Notes: a model not told the origin generated them from the sequence alone. A stretch of DNA of 64,000 nucleotides from Oenanthe sinensis (GCA_028671895.1 CM053809.1:32215501-32279500); one strand, 5' to 3'. Positions 22,501 through 35,545 are shown, counted from the first letter of the stretch. Numbers and translations: made by a program.

Positions 22501-25500
22501 TTCATCCTAATACAACATGCTGTTAAATGCAAGATTATAAAAAATTGATCCTAAACTTTCATAGTTGTATTGCAAGATCTCCAAAATTTTCATAAGCATG
22601 TTTATTTTGGTAAAATGTGTAGCTTAGAATGTACAAAGTTTTATGTATGACTCGGATCCCTATGGTTCTGAACTTTATAGAGAACAACCTCGGTCTCTAC
22701 CTGATCCTTCAATTCTCATTGCAGGAGGGAAAATCTTCAAATTGGGATATCAGTCCACCATTTGCAAGTACGCTAAGATCACCTGTTGTTTCTCTTTCCA
22801 AAAATGATGTGAGCTTATGGATATTCAAATTAGTAGTCTCATATTTATATTGGTATGTTATGTATCTGAAGAATGAGTCTGTGAACAATTTTTTTGTTAA
22901 TTTGCTTCAGGATTTGTTAAGCATCCGTATTCGCCGTGGGGGTTTTGATGTTGGTCAAAGTCACAAGAAGTGGCTTTCAACTGTCTCACAGTATCCTAAT
23001 GCTATATCCATGTCCTTTGTACCAATCTCTTCACTTTTAAGTGGTGTTCGCGGAAGTGGATTTTTAAGCCATGCAATCAATCTCTACCTTAGATGTGAGT
23101 ATGATTCTCACTGTTTTCCCTTGATTTCTGTAGCCACCTTCTCGGTGCTTCAGATTTTGTGTATAAATGTTAAATATCATGTATCATTACGTTGTTAATT
23201 TGCTCTGGTTGTCAACACAACTATTATGGAAAAAAGGCACAGGGTTTAAAATTTTCTTAAGCATTGGTCTCAGATATCATTTCTAGAGTATCCTCTGGGT
23301 GTATGTTGGTGTAGAATTGGAAATAAGGTGTCAATCATCTCGTCTGTTATCCACAACCAATTTGCATATTCCCATCTGCATAGCGTATCATGTATACTCA
23401 TGAAAACTTCCAGAATAATTTAACTAGCATTAGATGAGTAGTCGTTGGAATATGGATAGTTACAAAAAAATGTGAATTATTATTTAACATTTTGAGTTTT
23501 CACAGAGAGAATAAGCTAGGCTCTTACTTCAAGCCTGTGTAAGGATTATAGTCTGCAGACTATTTACAAAATGTACTCATATTTTCATGTTTAACTCTTT
23601 GTATAATTTCATCAGCTATTTAGTACCTTCATCTCATTAGGATATTATTGATCCCATAGAAATGAACTTCTGAGAGTTTAAAATTTTGTTAAGGGATAAG
23701 TCAAGGATGGAAGATAGTAGAAAATTAGAATAATAGGTCAATAATCCAGGGAGTTTTGTTGATCTTGCGAAACAAACACACCCCAAGTGTCTAATAAGCT
23801 TCAAAGGGAATAAGTGGTTGAGTCGGTGCTCAGTCATTTCACAAGGAGACGTGCATAGTGCCCCAAGTGCCTCAAAAGTTAACAATAGAAAACCTTTAGC
23901 ACTTGAGATGAGTTCAGTTGGGTTTAGGTGAGAATTTGCAAATCCAGCCTTTTGCACAATCTTTATCACACAAAGTGCTTGCCCTTGAGCTATAGCTTTC
24001 ATGAATGAGACCCACTGCTTTAGGATGGGGATGCCCCTGCTGCAATGTCAGGATTTTGCACAGTGTTTGCCTATTTTAAGCTTAACTTGAGAGTTCACTC
24101 AGGAATCAATTGTATCAAGTCTTACTTATCTTGCTGAAGTTGAGGCATTGATTTACTTGTAATTCATCCCGACTTCAATATAAATTTTTTCCTGCTTTGG
24201 AAAGTACTGCTAATTTGATGCAACCAAATGAATTCGTTTTATTATTGTACTTGTATAATTTTTTTAATGTATCCTTATAAATTTTGCATGTTCAGTATTT
24301 GACTGAAATGCACACATTTAACTATAATCCCCGTATTGTGTATTTCGTCTGTCCCCGATGACTGACGAGTGACTAATTTTTGCAGATAAACCACCTATGG
24401 AGGAACTCCAACAATTTTTAGAGTTTCAAGTGCCTCGACAGTGGGCTCCGGCATATGGTGATCTTCCACTTGCTCCTAGACGCCAGAAACAAGCTTCTCC
24501 ATCACTCAAGTTCACCTTAATGGGTCCTAAACTTTATGTCAACACTGTAAAGGTAAATTCTTGATGCTGCATAACATATACCAAAAATCAGTTGTAACTG
24601 CACTACAAATGCTTCAGTCTAGAGCAATAGTCAAAGTTCTTTCCATGATCAAGTGCTTCATGTGATATTTAACCCGAATTACTAAATTGTGTATATAGAC
24701 ACTGCTTGATACTTACAAAACCATCATAAAAAGAAAGGCAACAAGAAACGGTGTCCTGATTTAACAACTTATTAACAAATCCTATAAGATCTGACATGTT
24801 GAAGCTGCTTTAGTCCTTTTTACCATGAATCTGCTACCGCCTTTCAGGAAACTCAATGAGAAACATCGCTCTAAGTCTACACAGTGTTTATGTTTTATTG
24901 GAAGGGTATATAGTATGTGGGCGGGGTAGTTAGCATTAAGCAAACTTTTCCTGCTTCAAAATCCATTTTTGTTGCTTCTGAAATATTTAGCAAATAAATT
25001 TTCAGGTTGATTCTGAAAATCGGCCTGTGACTGGAATTAGATTATACTTGGAAGGTAAGAAGAGTGACCACCTGGCCATCCATCTTCAACATCTATCAAC
25101 TCTTCCAAAGACCCTGCAACTATCTGATGATCTCAGTTATGAACCATATGATGAGCCAGCAGAAAAAGGCTATTTAGAGGCTGTCAAGTGGAGCATTTTT
25201 TCGCATGTATGTACTCAACCGGTACAATATAATGGAGCTCGGATTGATGACTCTGCATCTATTGTGACAAAGGCATGGTTTGAGGTCAAGGGCATCGGTA
25301 TGAAAAAAGTCCTCTTCTTGAGGCTTGGATTTTCTGTGGTAGCATCTGCTATTATCAGAAGGTCTGAGTGGGATGGACATACAATGTCATCACGAAAATC
25401 GGGATTAATGTCGATGCTAATCACAACGCCTTTTAGTTCTCCATTGACTGAACCAGCGGTGCCAGCCAAGGTGGATTTGAATTCAGCAGTTTATCCAGGG

Positions 25501-25692
25501 GGACCGCCTTCGCCAGCAAGAACACCAAAAATGTTCTCTTTTGTAGATACGAAAGAAATGGTAAGAGGCCCAGAGGAACCACCAGGATATTGGGTGGTCA
25601 CCGGTGCAAAGCTATGTGTGGATGGGGGGAGGATCAGAGTCAAAGTGAAATACTCCCTTTTGACAATTGTGTCAGAGGACTCTTTGATTTGA
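19236..25692 (+). CDS. NSL1: MACPF domain protein, NSL1-like (cell-death suppressor)
   Basis: Seven exons: 19,236-19,502; 20,598-20,836; 21,889-22,093; 22,725-22,808; 22,911-23,094; 24,386-24,552; 25,006-25,692. All junctions are GT-AG and in frame, giving 610 residues; Arabidopsis NSL1 is about the same length. The MACPF (perforin-like) domain covers roughly the first half, with DVLSFVQMAEQFNQD, GKIPSGLFNAMF and FGTH at 174-177. Later blocks SMSFVPISSLLSG, FLSHAINLYLRYKPP and GPKLYVNTVK are typical of the plant family. The C-terminus SEDSLI and the opening QGAAEKAVLAIGSGYDLTDD favour NSL1 over CAD1 or the At1g14780 type. In Arabidopsis, loss of NSL1 causes spontaneous necrotic lesions and salicylate-dependent defence. 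ATG 19,236 was chosen because upstream sequence has no in-frame ATG and homologues align from here. The 5' leader holds a (ca)n run at 19,194-19,212 and intron 1 an (att)n run near 19,536-19,573. Confidence 0.95.
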
Positions 25693-27174
25693 GGAATCCA
25701 AATAGAAAATGATTTGCTTTATTGATTTTATTTTTATTATTGTAGATGTTGAAATGTAAATTGTCAAATCATCAAAGCACTAGTAGGTCTTGGATGTCTT
25801 CCTTCAAGACAGAATCTAACTATACTTGAGAATTATTCTTTTGTATCAATATCAATATCATGTTCCTGTTATTTGTTTTTTGATATTTTTTCTGTATCAG
25901 ATGGGTAGGAAGCTTCTATCAGATTGTATAATATTATTGGCTGTTTATTGTTCCACACGATAGATAAAGCAGCTTCAAAGCTATATATGAATTTTCATTT
26001 TTTTTGTAGTAGTTTTCTTCTAAATGCTTGTGCAAAACTCATCTGCATAATATGTAGGAGGAGATTATTAAGTGATCAGTAGTTATGTTTAGAGCACCAA
26101 GTAGTGCAACATGGAGATGTCACAATGAGGCAAAACACCAGCCAAATAAATGATTGCAGCTTAACCCAACCGTGATATTCAGCAAAAGCTACAAATGCGC
26201 GAAAATAGTTAGGTGCAGGAAAAAAAACATCAAACTAGCTGTTGGTAACTCTAAAAGTGAATGTAGATGAAGCTGATGGTTGTGTAACAATGGGCATGTG
26301 TTTGGTACTTTTGTGAGATGAAACTGATATGTAGGTGACATACGATGTATTGATCATGAAATTTAGGTAACTTCGAGCTTGAGGTATATGACCACAAAAG
26401 CGAGGTTGGTTTCATGGTATCAATATATCACCATAATTTTCTTCCCATCTTAATCCAGGATTGAAGTAGTACGCTAGAAGCTCTCACTGAAAAACAAACA
26501 CAATGGCCAGGTTTGTTTGACAAGTCTTTTCCCTTCCCTCAAGAGTATAATAACAAATCTGAGATATTAGCTAGTCTACTTATCATGTAATCATTTACTC
26601 AAGTTTGTTATAAATCTGTACGAAAGATGTTTTTAAACTTACAGAACCACTGGGATATAATAGAAAAAAGAATATACTAAACTACAATTTATCATACTGA
26701 TATGACTGATATGGAAGGAAAAGGTGACAAACTAATCCATGTTTCACCTTTACGGTAATGCTGCTACTACACCAAACTAGACAATTCCTAGATCGGGATT
26801 AGGCCAGAGCTATGGATCCAAGCATTAGCAATTCACTTTCTAATGTGCTTCCATGGAAATCGATAATAGATCACAAAACAAATTGGCATCCATATCAAGC
26901 AGAAAATTCTATATGTAATGTAAAAAACTCATCTAAAATCTTAGTGTAGCTAATAATTCATCTTATCTTATACAAGCAGTAGCAAGTAGCAACATACAAG
27001 TCAAGTCAGCAACACAAGAAAAAGTATGACTCCGATAGATGCCTTTAATCTGGCTGCTCTATAAAAGCATCCAAATGAGGTACCAAATGGCTTGTTACAT
27101 AGTATGGACCGTTACAAATCAAGCCTTTTCATAACCAGAGATCAAACTCAACCCAACATTACTAAGTACTCCAT
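25693..27174. other. Convergent intergenic region between NSL1-like and Di19 genes
   Basis: Probable 3' untranslated sequence of both genes at the edges. No other exon, RNA gene or clear repeat was recognised in about 1.5 kb. Confidence 0.45.
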
Positions 27175-30100
27175 TTAATCCAAAAACATGGTTGAGCACA
27201 CCAGATCTTGCACGAAAGCTGCTCTTCCAGCAGCCTGCCTTATTCTTTCCTCCCGCTCTTCGCTGCTCAAAGATGAATCAGAACTGCATGGTGGAGAAAC
27301 CAAAACAAAGTTGCACAGACATTTAGGGGACAGGCCTTGGGCAACATAGAGAATTGCCTCAAAACTGACAGTCTCACTCAAATTAGTACAGATGATGGGC
27401 TGTATCCAAGAGCTTGTATATCAGCAAATACTGTAAGCATGCTCTCTAATTCATCGACACAATTACATAACTGCTCAAGACATTAAACTACTAATTTGTA
27501 TGAACTCATATAATTACAGCTAACGTAAATGATCCTGTACTAAAATGAATCACAGCTTATGTTTGTTTACAACAATTGTAGTCAATCGATATCAAAACTT
27601 TGATTGCTTAATACTTTCAAAACTAAAATTAAGTGTTTGACTAGTATGGAATTTTATATGATTATCTATTGACCGGAATAATACATTGTCAAAAAATGAG
27701 CATACAATGGATCAGTGTAGATATTGCATGATTCTTCTTGCTAGCTGGTTTAATATACACAAAAAATCATAGTATCAATCTCATGCCTCTTCAAAGATAA
27801 AATGGTATACATTTCAAAAAAAGGTAGACATATTCTACTCCATGTTTCATTTAGCTAAACAAACATATCCTTAATCCAATTCATCAATTGCTATTGGGTA
27901 TTACGTATACTTTGAGCTTCCAGCCTACAAGCTAGCTTAAACTTGTGCATATAATCGCCCTAATAAGCTGATTTAGTGAGAGCCTTAATGGAGGAGGTTC
28001 AAATTTCAGCTTTGAATTGAAAAAACAAAAATGGGTTCTAAAAATATGTAGGAAAAAGGAATCGTTTTTTTCTTACCTAGATTGCCAGATATTTTGTGCA
28101 GGCTCAACTTCTCTGGGCAAGTCCTCTGCACAGGAGGTCACTAATGATGACAGAAGGGGATCTGTAACACCACTGCTGCTTGACTGTCCCCTGTTGTCTG
28201 CTACAAGTGTATTCAAGTGGGTTGCCTGCAAATCGCTGCTCAATTGAGATAGTTCCTGACTTAATGGGTTGGTAATTATTCTTGATCTGCTTTGCTCTAT
28301 TGCCATGTGATTTCCAGTTAAAGGAAAAAATGGAATTGGTCATTTGGACTGATATAACAGTATACTTATGTGCACACCAAAAACACTAGAAAAAAAAAAT
28401 ACAATAATCAATACTTTTTTTAAAGGATATCTTGAATAATTGTTCATGCTCAGTTGTAATATGCTGGAGCATGTCTCCTGCGATCCTGTCTGCACAGATT
28501 GTACAAACCTGCAACAAAAATTGGATGCTAAGACTTGCATAAATTTATATATATAGTGCAAAACTCTAGTCAGTTGCCGGTTGCAAGTTGCAACTCTCAA
28601 CATTGCCATTGCACCAACATCCTATTTTGTGTTTAGCATGGTGAAAGTAGTGTAGTCATGTTGTCTTAACGTATACAATGGGGGATTACACAGATTACAT
28701 ATAACTTTACAACTGGCTGTTATTTCATTTAAGATTTGTTGTTGGATTATGATACAGAACACCAAGAAATATGGCAGGCATACAGTAGTAAGCCATGTTA
28801 GTCACTTTAATGAAATTATTGCCACACATGTAGCATAATTAGGTATATATTTTTCCTAAATGAAGCAACAATAAAACACAAAATATCTATTTAGATTTGG
28901 TTAGTTAACAATTATGAATCAAATTTCAACATGATCAAACTAATTAAAAACAGAGTGAAATTTATAAACATAGATTGCAGGAGGATATATCAGTAAGTTT
29001 ACAAAAGGATTTTCTAATGGATGTTCATGTACATGGTTATACATAAGCGATACTAAGAATTTAAACATGTAATAGAGAAACTTCATAACTAAATCGAATA
29101 CGTAAGACCATCTCCAATCCATTATTCCCAACATGAGAAATAGGAAGTCAGGGTGAAGTTATAATGTTCAGCAAAACTAATCAACGAGTGACAACCCCTG
29201 ATAGGTGGCTAAACTAACGTAAAGCAACCTTTTACTTGAACTTGTACACAAAATAATACAGACACTGTTAATTAGTTATCACACACTACCAAAGTTTCTA
29301 ATAGCCACTATTCTAGTAACAATCAATTTTCTCATTTTAACACAATTATATTAGAAAACAAGCGCATGATGTTGACTTTGACTTGCATCTTTCATAACTT
29401 TGAACTAGCATTTCAAGGATTAATGACGTCTCCAATTTTACAAACTGTCACAAACATCTCCCAAAGTTGGACATGCAAGTATGCAACTGAACTATATTTG
29501 AGCAGAGAGCCAGATACCAAAGATAAATGGTCAGCTACCCGCAAAGTCCTCATACCAGGGACAAACATTCTTTTGCTTTTAGAAGTTAACAAACTTTAGT
29601 CTAGCTCGAAAGTTTCAACATTTGACCTTACCTCATTCAACAAAAAGTTTTGTTTACACAAATCAGAAACAGGATGCCAGGATTATACCAAACATCAACT
29701 ATTCCGAGTACTTGAGTAAAGCAAACATCATTAAACCATTGTGACAACATTACATATTTACATTCAACCAACATTTTAAAATCTCAGTCCATTAAACACC
29801 AGATAAACCACAAATAAGATAACCCGACACAAATGCAAAAAAAGAAGATAGTCATAACAACAAAGATCAAAACTTTCCACCATAAAATTATATCAAAAAC
29901 ATATCCAAGAACGGAAACACATTATATATAAAGAATTATAGAGAAAAACTTACAGTCTCATCAGCCTCATCATAATGCTCATGTGCAAGATGATGGCAGA
30001 GTGGTATCATCTTAAATTCCACATAGCAGTAGGGGCATGGATATGCCATTTCATCATCCTCATCCTCACCATCATCATCAACAACATCATCTTCCTCATC

Positions 30101-30354
30101 CATTTCATCAACAATTATCCTATCTGAAAAAACAAAAACAAAAAACCAATAAAAAATTTTCCTTCTCCCAACACACATGAATGTTATATTCAAGAACATG
30201 TACATTTGCTACCAACATATAACAAAATTAATACAAAAAAAATAGAGAAAAATATATCAAACAAACCCAGATGAGCATTGAGATAATGGTTGTGGTGACA
30301 AAAGAATTGTCTCTTAGCTGCAGCAAGTCTAGAGACCCAAAAATCAGAATCCAT
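27175..30354 (-). CDS. Di19-family zinc-finger protein
   Basis: Five exons on the minus strand: 30,354-30,267; 30,123-29,954; 28,508-28,415; 28,296-28,077; 27,283-27,175. All junctions are GT-AG and in phase, giving 226 residues. The start MDSDFWVSRLAAAKRQ is the family N-terminus. A long acidic run (DEMDEEDDVVDDDGEDEDDE) follows at about 36-54. The Di19 zinc-binding domain (about 57-112) has CPYCYVEF, CHHLAHEH, VCTICADRIAGDM and HITTEHEQLF. A basic stretch FKKKQSRSR then DPLLSSL (a conserved Di19 box) precede the C-terminal segment EERIRQAAGRAAFVQDL. Di19 proteins are nuclear, drought- and salt-responsive DNA-binding factors, several of them targets of calcium-dependent kinases. Which of the Di19 paralogues this is cannot be settled by eye; the acidic run and divergent N-terminus recall the Di19-5 type. 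Confidence 0.93.
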
Positions 30355-30845
30355 GAACAAATAAATTTTTTATTTTTGTTACCCCTTTGAACTGTGAATT
30401 AAAATGAATTGGGCAAGAAATAAAAAAACAAATAAATAAAATCTCGAAATGGTGATGACAAGTTAAAAGAGTAGTGAAGTTTTAATTATCTGAAAGGGTG
30501 TTTGAGAGTGGTTTTGACTTAAGATTAGGGATGCTTGTTGACATTTGAAACAGCAGTAGCTTCAGACACGACTATATATATGTGTGTGGGACTAGTTGGT
30601 GGGTGCGTGGTTGTGTGGGTTTCACAGATTACGAGGTGAAAGTGTCAGACCAAGGACATTTTATTTGTTCATTTTGGGATATAAAGATTCTAGTTCATTT
30701 CGAAAATGGCACTTTATATGCATATTACTCTAAATATGCAAGTACTGTATGGAATTTATTTAAGAAAAATATATTAATGTAAGATTATCTTTTTCTGAAA
30801 TTAAAATTTTAATATTCTCTCAGTCTTATAATAATAGCTGGAGTT
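30355..30845. other. 5' flank of the Di19 gene
   Basis: Promoter and leader of the Di19 gene, with no separate gene seen. On the minus strand a possible acceptor (tttcag) near 30,800 followed by a short frame ending TAA could be the last exon of the unrecognised gene to the right, but this is speculative. Confidence 0.3.
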
Positions 30846-31045
30846 TTATGAAATTTTAAAAAGAGTTATGTTTAAATTTATTTTAAAAAACAATAAATTA
30901 AAAGAGTAAACAAATATTATTACATGCAATATACCGATAGCAACAAAGATATTAGTATTTTAAAAAGGATTATGTTCAAATTCATTTAAAATAAATAAAT
31001 TAGAAGGGTGAAAAATAGTGTTACCTGCAAGATCACCGGTAGCAA
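30846..31045. repeat. Tandem duplication of an exon border, about 105-bp unit
   Basis: The copy at 30,852-30,955 (aaaaagagttatgtttaaat ... accgatagcaacaaagat) is repeated at 30,960-31,060 (aaaaaggattatgttcaaat ... accggtagcaacagaaac). The right copy contains the end of exon 3 of the minus-strand model described next and its GT donor; in the left copy the donor reads gcatgtaat instead of gcaggtaac, so it has lost the splice site. Confidence 0.6.
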
Positions 31046-32658
31046 CAGAAACCGCAGCAGAAGATGAGTCTAATAGTGTAATATCAGAAACAGTAGCAGA
31101 AGATATTGGTGCAATATCACCTGTAATAATAATTGTCGGACACTAAATCTGAATAATAACAATTTGTTCTCATATAATTATTAAAAATAAAAATTTATAA
31201 TCTAATTAATCATTTTTTTTCTTACTTCAAAACAGTTATCCATATTTATATTAATACAAATTTGTTAAAAAAGTGAATATAAGAATATATAATATATTTA
31301 ATCATAAACGTTTATTATTTCATCTTAAATTAATAGAGTATCTATCTTTTATTTTTTAATCCTTCATCTTTGATTTTCTTTAATTACCTTATTATAACAT
31401 AATTATTTTTATCATTAAATATAAATATAATACAATAAATATTTAAATGTATAAAAAAAAACACATACCAGATTCTGAACCCGAACCTTCAGGAATAGTA
31501 TCCATCGTTGTCCTCATTCTAGTTTCCAACCTCCTCACGAGACTACAATTTTCGACTCCATCATCCGCTGCAATCAAATTTATAAATTTATTTCAAATTT
31601 TTTAGACAAAAACCAATTAATCTGCACAATAAATTAATAATGCACTTTTTATTTATTATTATATGTGACAGTGTGACACTGTCTGCAAATAAACATTTCA
31701 AAGTCTGCAACATTTTGAAGCATATATTATTATATTATTTTCCCCTAAAATTGAAATTAGGGTTTCATAATTGGGGAAACAAATGAAACAAAACTACAAG
31801 CTCTTCCCGGAAATATTTGAATTGCAGAGTGTCTTATTGGTGATGACACAACCTCTGTTTACTTCACTGCTCGTAACCAACAAGGTCGATATCTCGAAAA
31901 ACTCTATTTTTTATTTCTTTTTATTTATAATGTGATTGTTTACATGCCTATGTTATATATGTGATTGTGCAAATAGAATGTAATTTAACTGCAATTGGTG
32001 ATTTGTATAACTGGTGATTTTATCGAGTAATAGTAACCAGGACATTTACGCGATTGTGTTTGCTCTTGTTATACTAATAAGCATGTGATAAGTTGATGAT
32101 TATATGATTACGGTGGATTGAGGTATTCGTGGTTGATTTGTAGGAGGGAGGAGTGTTTAGTTGTTAAAATAGGTAGGGTATGTTTGGGTATCGGGTGTAT
32201 AGGATAGGAACGAAATGGAAGGGAATGAGAGAGTGTGAAGTGAAAATATACATGGATAAGAGATGAGAGTGGGCGGTATACAGGATTGTAAGAAGATGAG
32301 TCTATATGTGATGTATGGAAAATTGAGCAAATTAATGGGAAGAGGGATGATTGTTGCAAATTTTGTTGAACAAAATGAGTGGATGAATGAAAATTATGAT
32401 TAAATACTGTCCTTATAGGTTGATAGTTCATTTTTTTTACGTTTGATGTCAATCCTGCAAGCACAATTGAAGTCCACTACATCTTAATGTGGCTTTTGTA
32501 GAATCTCCTTATTTATAAAATAATACAAATGCACAGTCGCGCACACATTTTATATCAGGAATAGCAAAACACTAAATATTTTACAACAAAACATCGATAA
32601 ACTTACAATCACCACGGCGGCGGAAGATGTATCTTGACTGTCGTGGCTCCTCAGGCAT
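31025..32658 (-). CDS. Unrecognised small gene, three in-frame exons (3' end undefined)
   Basis: Exon 1 (32,658-32,607) starts MPEEPRQSRYIFRRRGD, exon 2 (31,567-31,469) gives a segment with CSLVRRLETRMRTTMD and EGSGSES, and exon 3 (31,120-31,025) gives a Ser/Ala/Thr/Asp-rich segment with PISSATVSDITLLDSSSAA. The donors gtaagt, gtatgt and gtaaca and the acceptors gattgcag and attacag are canonical, and all three phases agree. That would be unlikely by chance. No terminal exon is certain; the sequence read so far gives about 83 residues, basic at the start and hydroxyl-rich later. I know no family with this sequence. It may be a truncated gene or a lineage-specific one. A plus-strand exon of the OB-fold pseudogene lies inside intron 1. 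Confidence 0.4.
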
Positions 32659-33318
32659 CTTGACAACTAACACACAATTTGTAAGAAATATATTAGAAGA
32701 ATAGCATGCAATAATAATAATAAATAAATAAAAATTAGATTTTAGCCCCTAGAATGCAATTAAAACCCCCAAATCTAAAACAATAGTTCGGAACTATCAA
32801 AAACTAAAAAATATGATTTATTATAGAAAATTGATGACATCTTAAGTACTATTACATGTTAATCACGGGTTTAAGTAATTTTGATGTTTAAACTGTAAAT
32901 CTGTTAAAAAAAATACATAATAAGAACATCTCAACATGGGCATCAATTCACTTCTAATAGAACATAGAACCTGGAAACAGAATGAGATAGTTGATCATCA
33001 CCTGTTTTCGGAGAAAATTCCTTTTTGAACTCTGTAATTCTAGGATAGATATGAAAGTGGTGTTGCTGAATGTATCTGCTTACCGGCACAACACAATGTA
33101 TAAAGAGAATATGTTCTGCCACGTGAGATAATGCATGCTGTGCAGCTGTCCACCCGTGGCTGCTTTCTAAATGATAAACACAAAGGTCTTGGATTTATTT
33201 ACAATACTACGTAAGCTATAATTACAACGTGCACATACCATTTTTCTGGCCAGTTTGTTTATGATTCAAAAATTATTTTTTCTTAATTTTTAATCTTACC
33301 ATTGCACCTTATCTGCTT
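31885..33318. other. Left part of the long OB-fold intron
   Basis: Apart from exon 1 of the unrecognised minus-strand gene at 32,607-32,658, nothing conserved is seen. The 118-residue minus-strand frame at 32,108-32,464 is Ser/His/Pro-rich without a family. Confidence 0.35.
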
Positions 33319-35545
33319 GACAATGCATGACTCTCATTTCCTCATTGTGTCATATTCCAATATACGAATTCTATTTTGCTTTGAAACGCTTACTTTAACC
33401 ATGCGTTATGCCATTTTACCCCCTCTTTTTTTATTTCCTTTGTAATCTTTAGCATCTTTCTTTGCCAATATCCGATGATCAAATTTAATTTTGCATTCAA
33501 TGCATTGTACACCCCATAGGGTTAAAATGTGAATTTCCTATTATATATCTTTCAATCTATTTTATAGTATCTTTTATATCATTTGGATTGGGATAAATTT
33601 CTTGTTAGTTCTTTTATTTTTTCGAGTTAATAGCCATCGGATACAATAAAAATTTATTGAAAAACAAAGAAAAAACAATATCGATATGTAATGTTATAAT
33701 GTTATCAGTCTAATTTTTTCTCTTTTCTCTTTACTCTTAAGGGTAGAGATAAAAGTCGCGTACATATTACCCTCCTAAACCTTGTTGGCTTGTTCTACTA
33801 GGGGGTCACGTGGGGTATGTTTGGTTTGATATAAATTTTTGATGCACAAATAAATTAGATAAGAATTACTAAATTCTATATTAGATTAGGTCTGCTAATA
33901 GTAATTACACAATATAGGACTCTTTTTTGTAATTGTAATTGTTTCACATTACAATATTGTCATTGCACATTGCTTTGAAATGCTTACTTAGAGCAAGTCC
34001 AATGTTAATGTTAAAATAGATGTAGTTATTGCTATAATATGAAATTAAAAAGTACAATTTTGTGCTAAAATAGATTTCATGCTCCAATGCATGGTTTCAA
34101 AATAGAAACAATAGATGTAAAATTAAGTAACTTTTCAACCAACAATGTAAAGTATAACATTGAATTTGCTAAAATAGGAATTTTTATATTCATTTCCCTC
34201 CAATTTCCCACTTGCATGCTTATGTAGCAATTATAGCTACATCTATACTTGGTTCTAAATGTAGAACCAAGTATAGAACTTTTCTATTTTAGCACGTCCT
34301 ATAACATTTCATTGGAGTGCTATGTTCTATAATTGATGCTATATTATAGAAATAACACCTCCAATAACATTGCATTGGACTTGATCTTAATCATGCGTTA
34401 TATTGCAATCTTACCCTTTTTCCTTCCCAATGTAATCTTTAGCATCTTTCTTTGCCACTTGATCAAATCTAATGTTGCATTCAATGCATTTAGAATTGTA
34501 CACCCCATGGCGTCTATATATAAATTTCCCATTATTTATCGATGTCAATCTATTTTATATATCATTTGGATCAATTTCTTGTTTATGCTTTGATTTTTCG
34601 ACTTAATTGCCATCAAATATAATACCAAAGTATAATTTAAAAAAAAGAAGCATATTGATATGTAATGTTATGATGTTATAATTGTAATTTTTTTCTCTAT
34701 ACTCGCAAGTAAGGGTAGAGATAGCATCCGTGTACATATGTAACATTCCACATTGATTTGATAGAATGTATTTGAAGCTTTTATAAGGACAAGTCAACAA
34801 TAAATGTATACTAAGCTCTTTTGAATTGACATGCGGTGGGTTGTTGTTTGATCTGGTATGCATCAAGTTGTGGACTTGAGTTGTTATAACATATAACCTC
34901 TCAAGCTCTGCTCTACTTGGGGTATCTTTGGTTTGATATTATAAATTTTCGATACACAAAGAAATTAGATAAGAATTATTAAATTCTTTATTAGATTGTG
35001 TATTTGCTAAAGACGACTTTCATTTCCTCATGTCACATTACAATATACTCATTCTATATTGCTTTGAAACACGTACTTTAAGCATGCATTATATTACCAT
35101 CTTACCGTTTTTTTGTAATCTTTGCCATCTTTGTTTGTTGCCAATATCCGATGATCAAATTTAATGTTACATTCAATGAATTGTACACCCCACAGCATTT
35201 ATATGTGAATTTCGTATTATATATCTATGTCAGTCTATTTTATAATATCTTTTATACATCGTTAGGATCAATTCCTTGGCTATGCTTTTACTTTTTGACT
35301 TAATAGCCATCAAATTTAGTACCAGAGTATAAATAAAAATTAGATAAAACATATTGATATGTAATGTTATGATTTGTTTATTTATTCTCTCTGCTCTTAA
35401 GGGTAGAGTTAACGTTCGTGTATATATTAACCTCCCTAACCCTACTCTACTCGGGGATTATGCGAGTTATGTTTGATTTGATACTTGATGTACAAAGAAA
35501 TTTGATAAAAATTACTAAATTCTATTGTATATTTGCTAATGAATA
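33319..35545. repeat. Three tandem diverged copies of a 0.55-kb unit
   Basis: Unit 1 lies at about 33,319-33,905, unit 2 at 33,906-35,010 (with a MITE inside) and unit 3 at 35,011-35,545. Each contains, in order, gctttgaaa..cttactt, gtaatctttagcatcttt, gatcaaat(t/c)taatgttgcattcaatg, gtacacccca, a poorly conserved tract, then ggggtatgtttggtttgata and ttagataagaattactaaattct. Mismatches and indels are many, so the triplication is old. No coding potential. Confidence 0.8.
33991..34386. mobile_element. Tourist-like (PIF/Harbinger) MITE, 396 bp, with TTA duplication
   Basis: Inverted ends GAGCAAGTCCAATG and CATTGGACTTGATC, flanked by TTA at 33,988-33,990 and 34,387-34,389. It is inserted within unit 2 of the tandem repeat. 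Units 1 and 3 read cttactttaaccatgcg and cgtactttaagcatgca without the insert, so the empty site is visible in the same window. Several internal words (aatgcaatgtta, tagaaccaagtatag) are also inverted. Confidence 0.9.

Noticed and set aside
23637..24002. A 121-residue minus-strand frame in NSL1 intron 5
   Set aside because: No motif or homology is recognisable, and it lies within an intron whose flanking exons splice cleanly.
25174..25469. Minus-strand frames of 68 and 84 residues
   Set aside because: They lie opposite the last NSL1-like exon and have no independent support.
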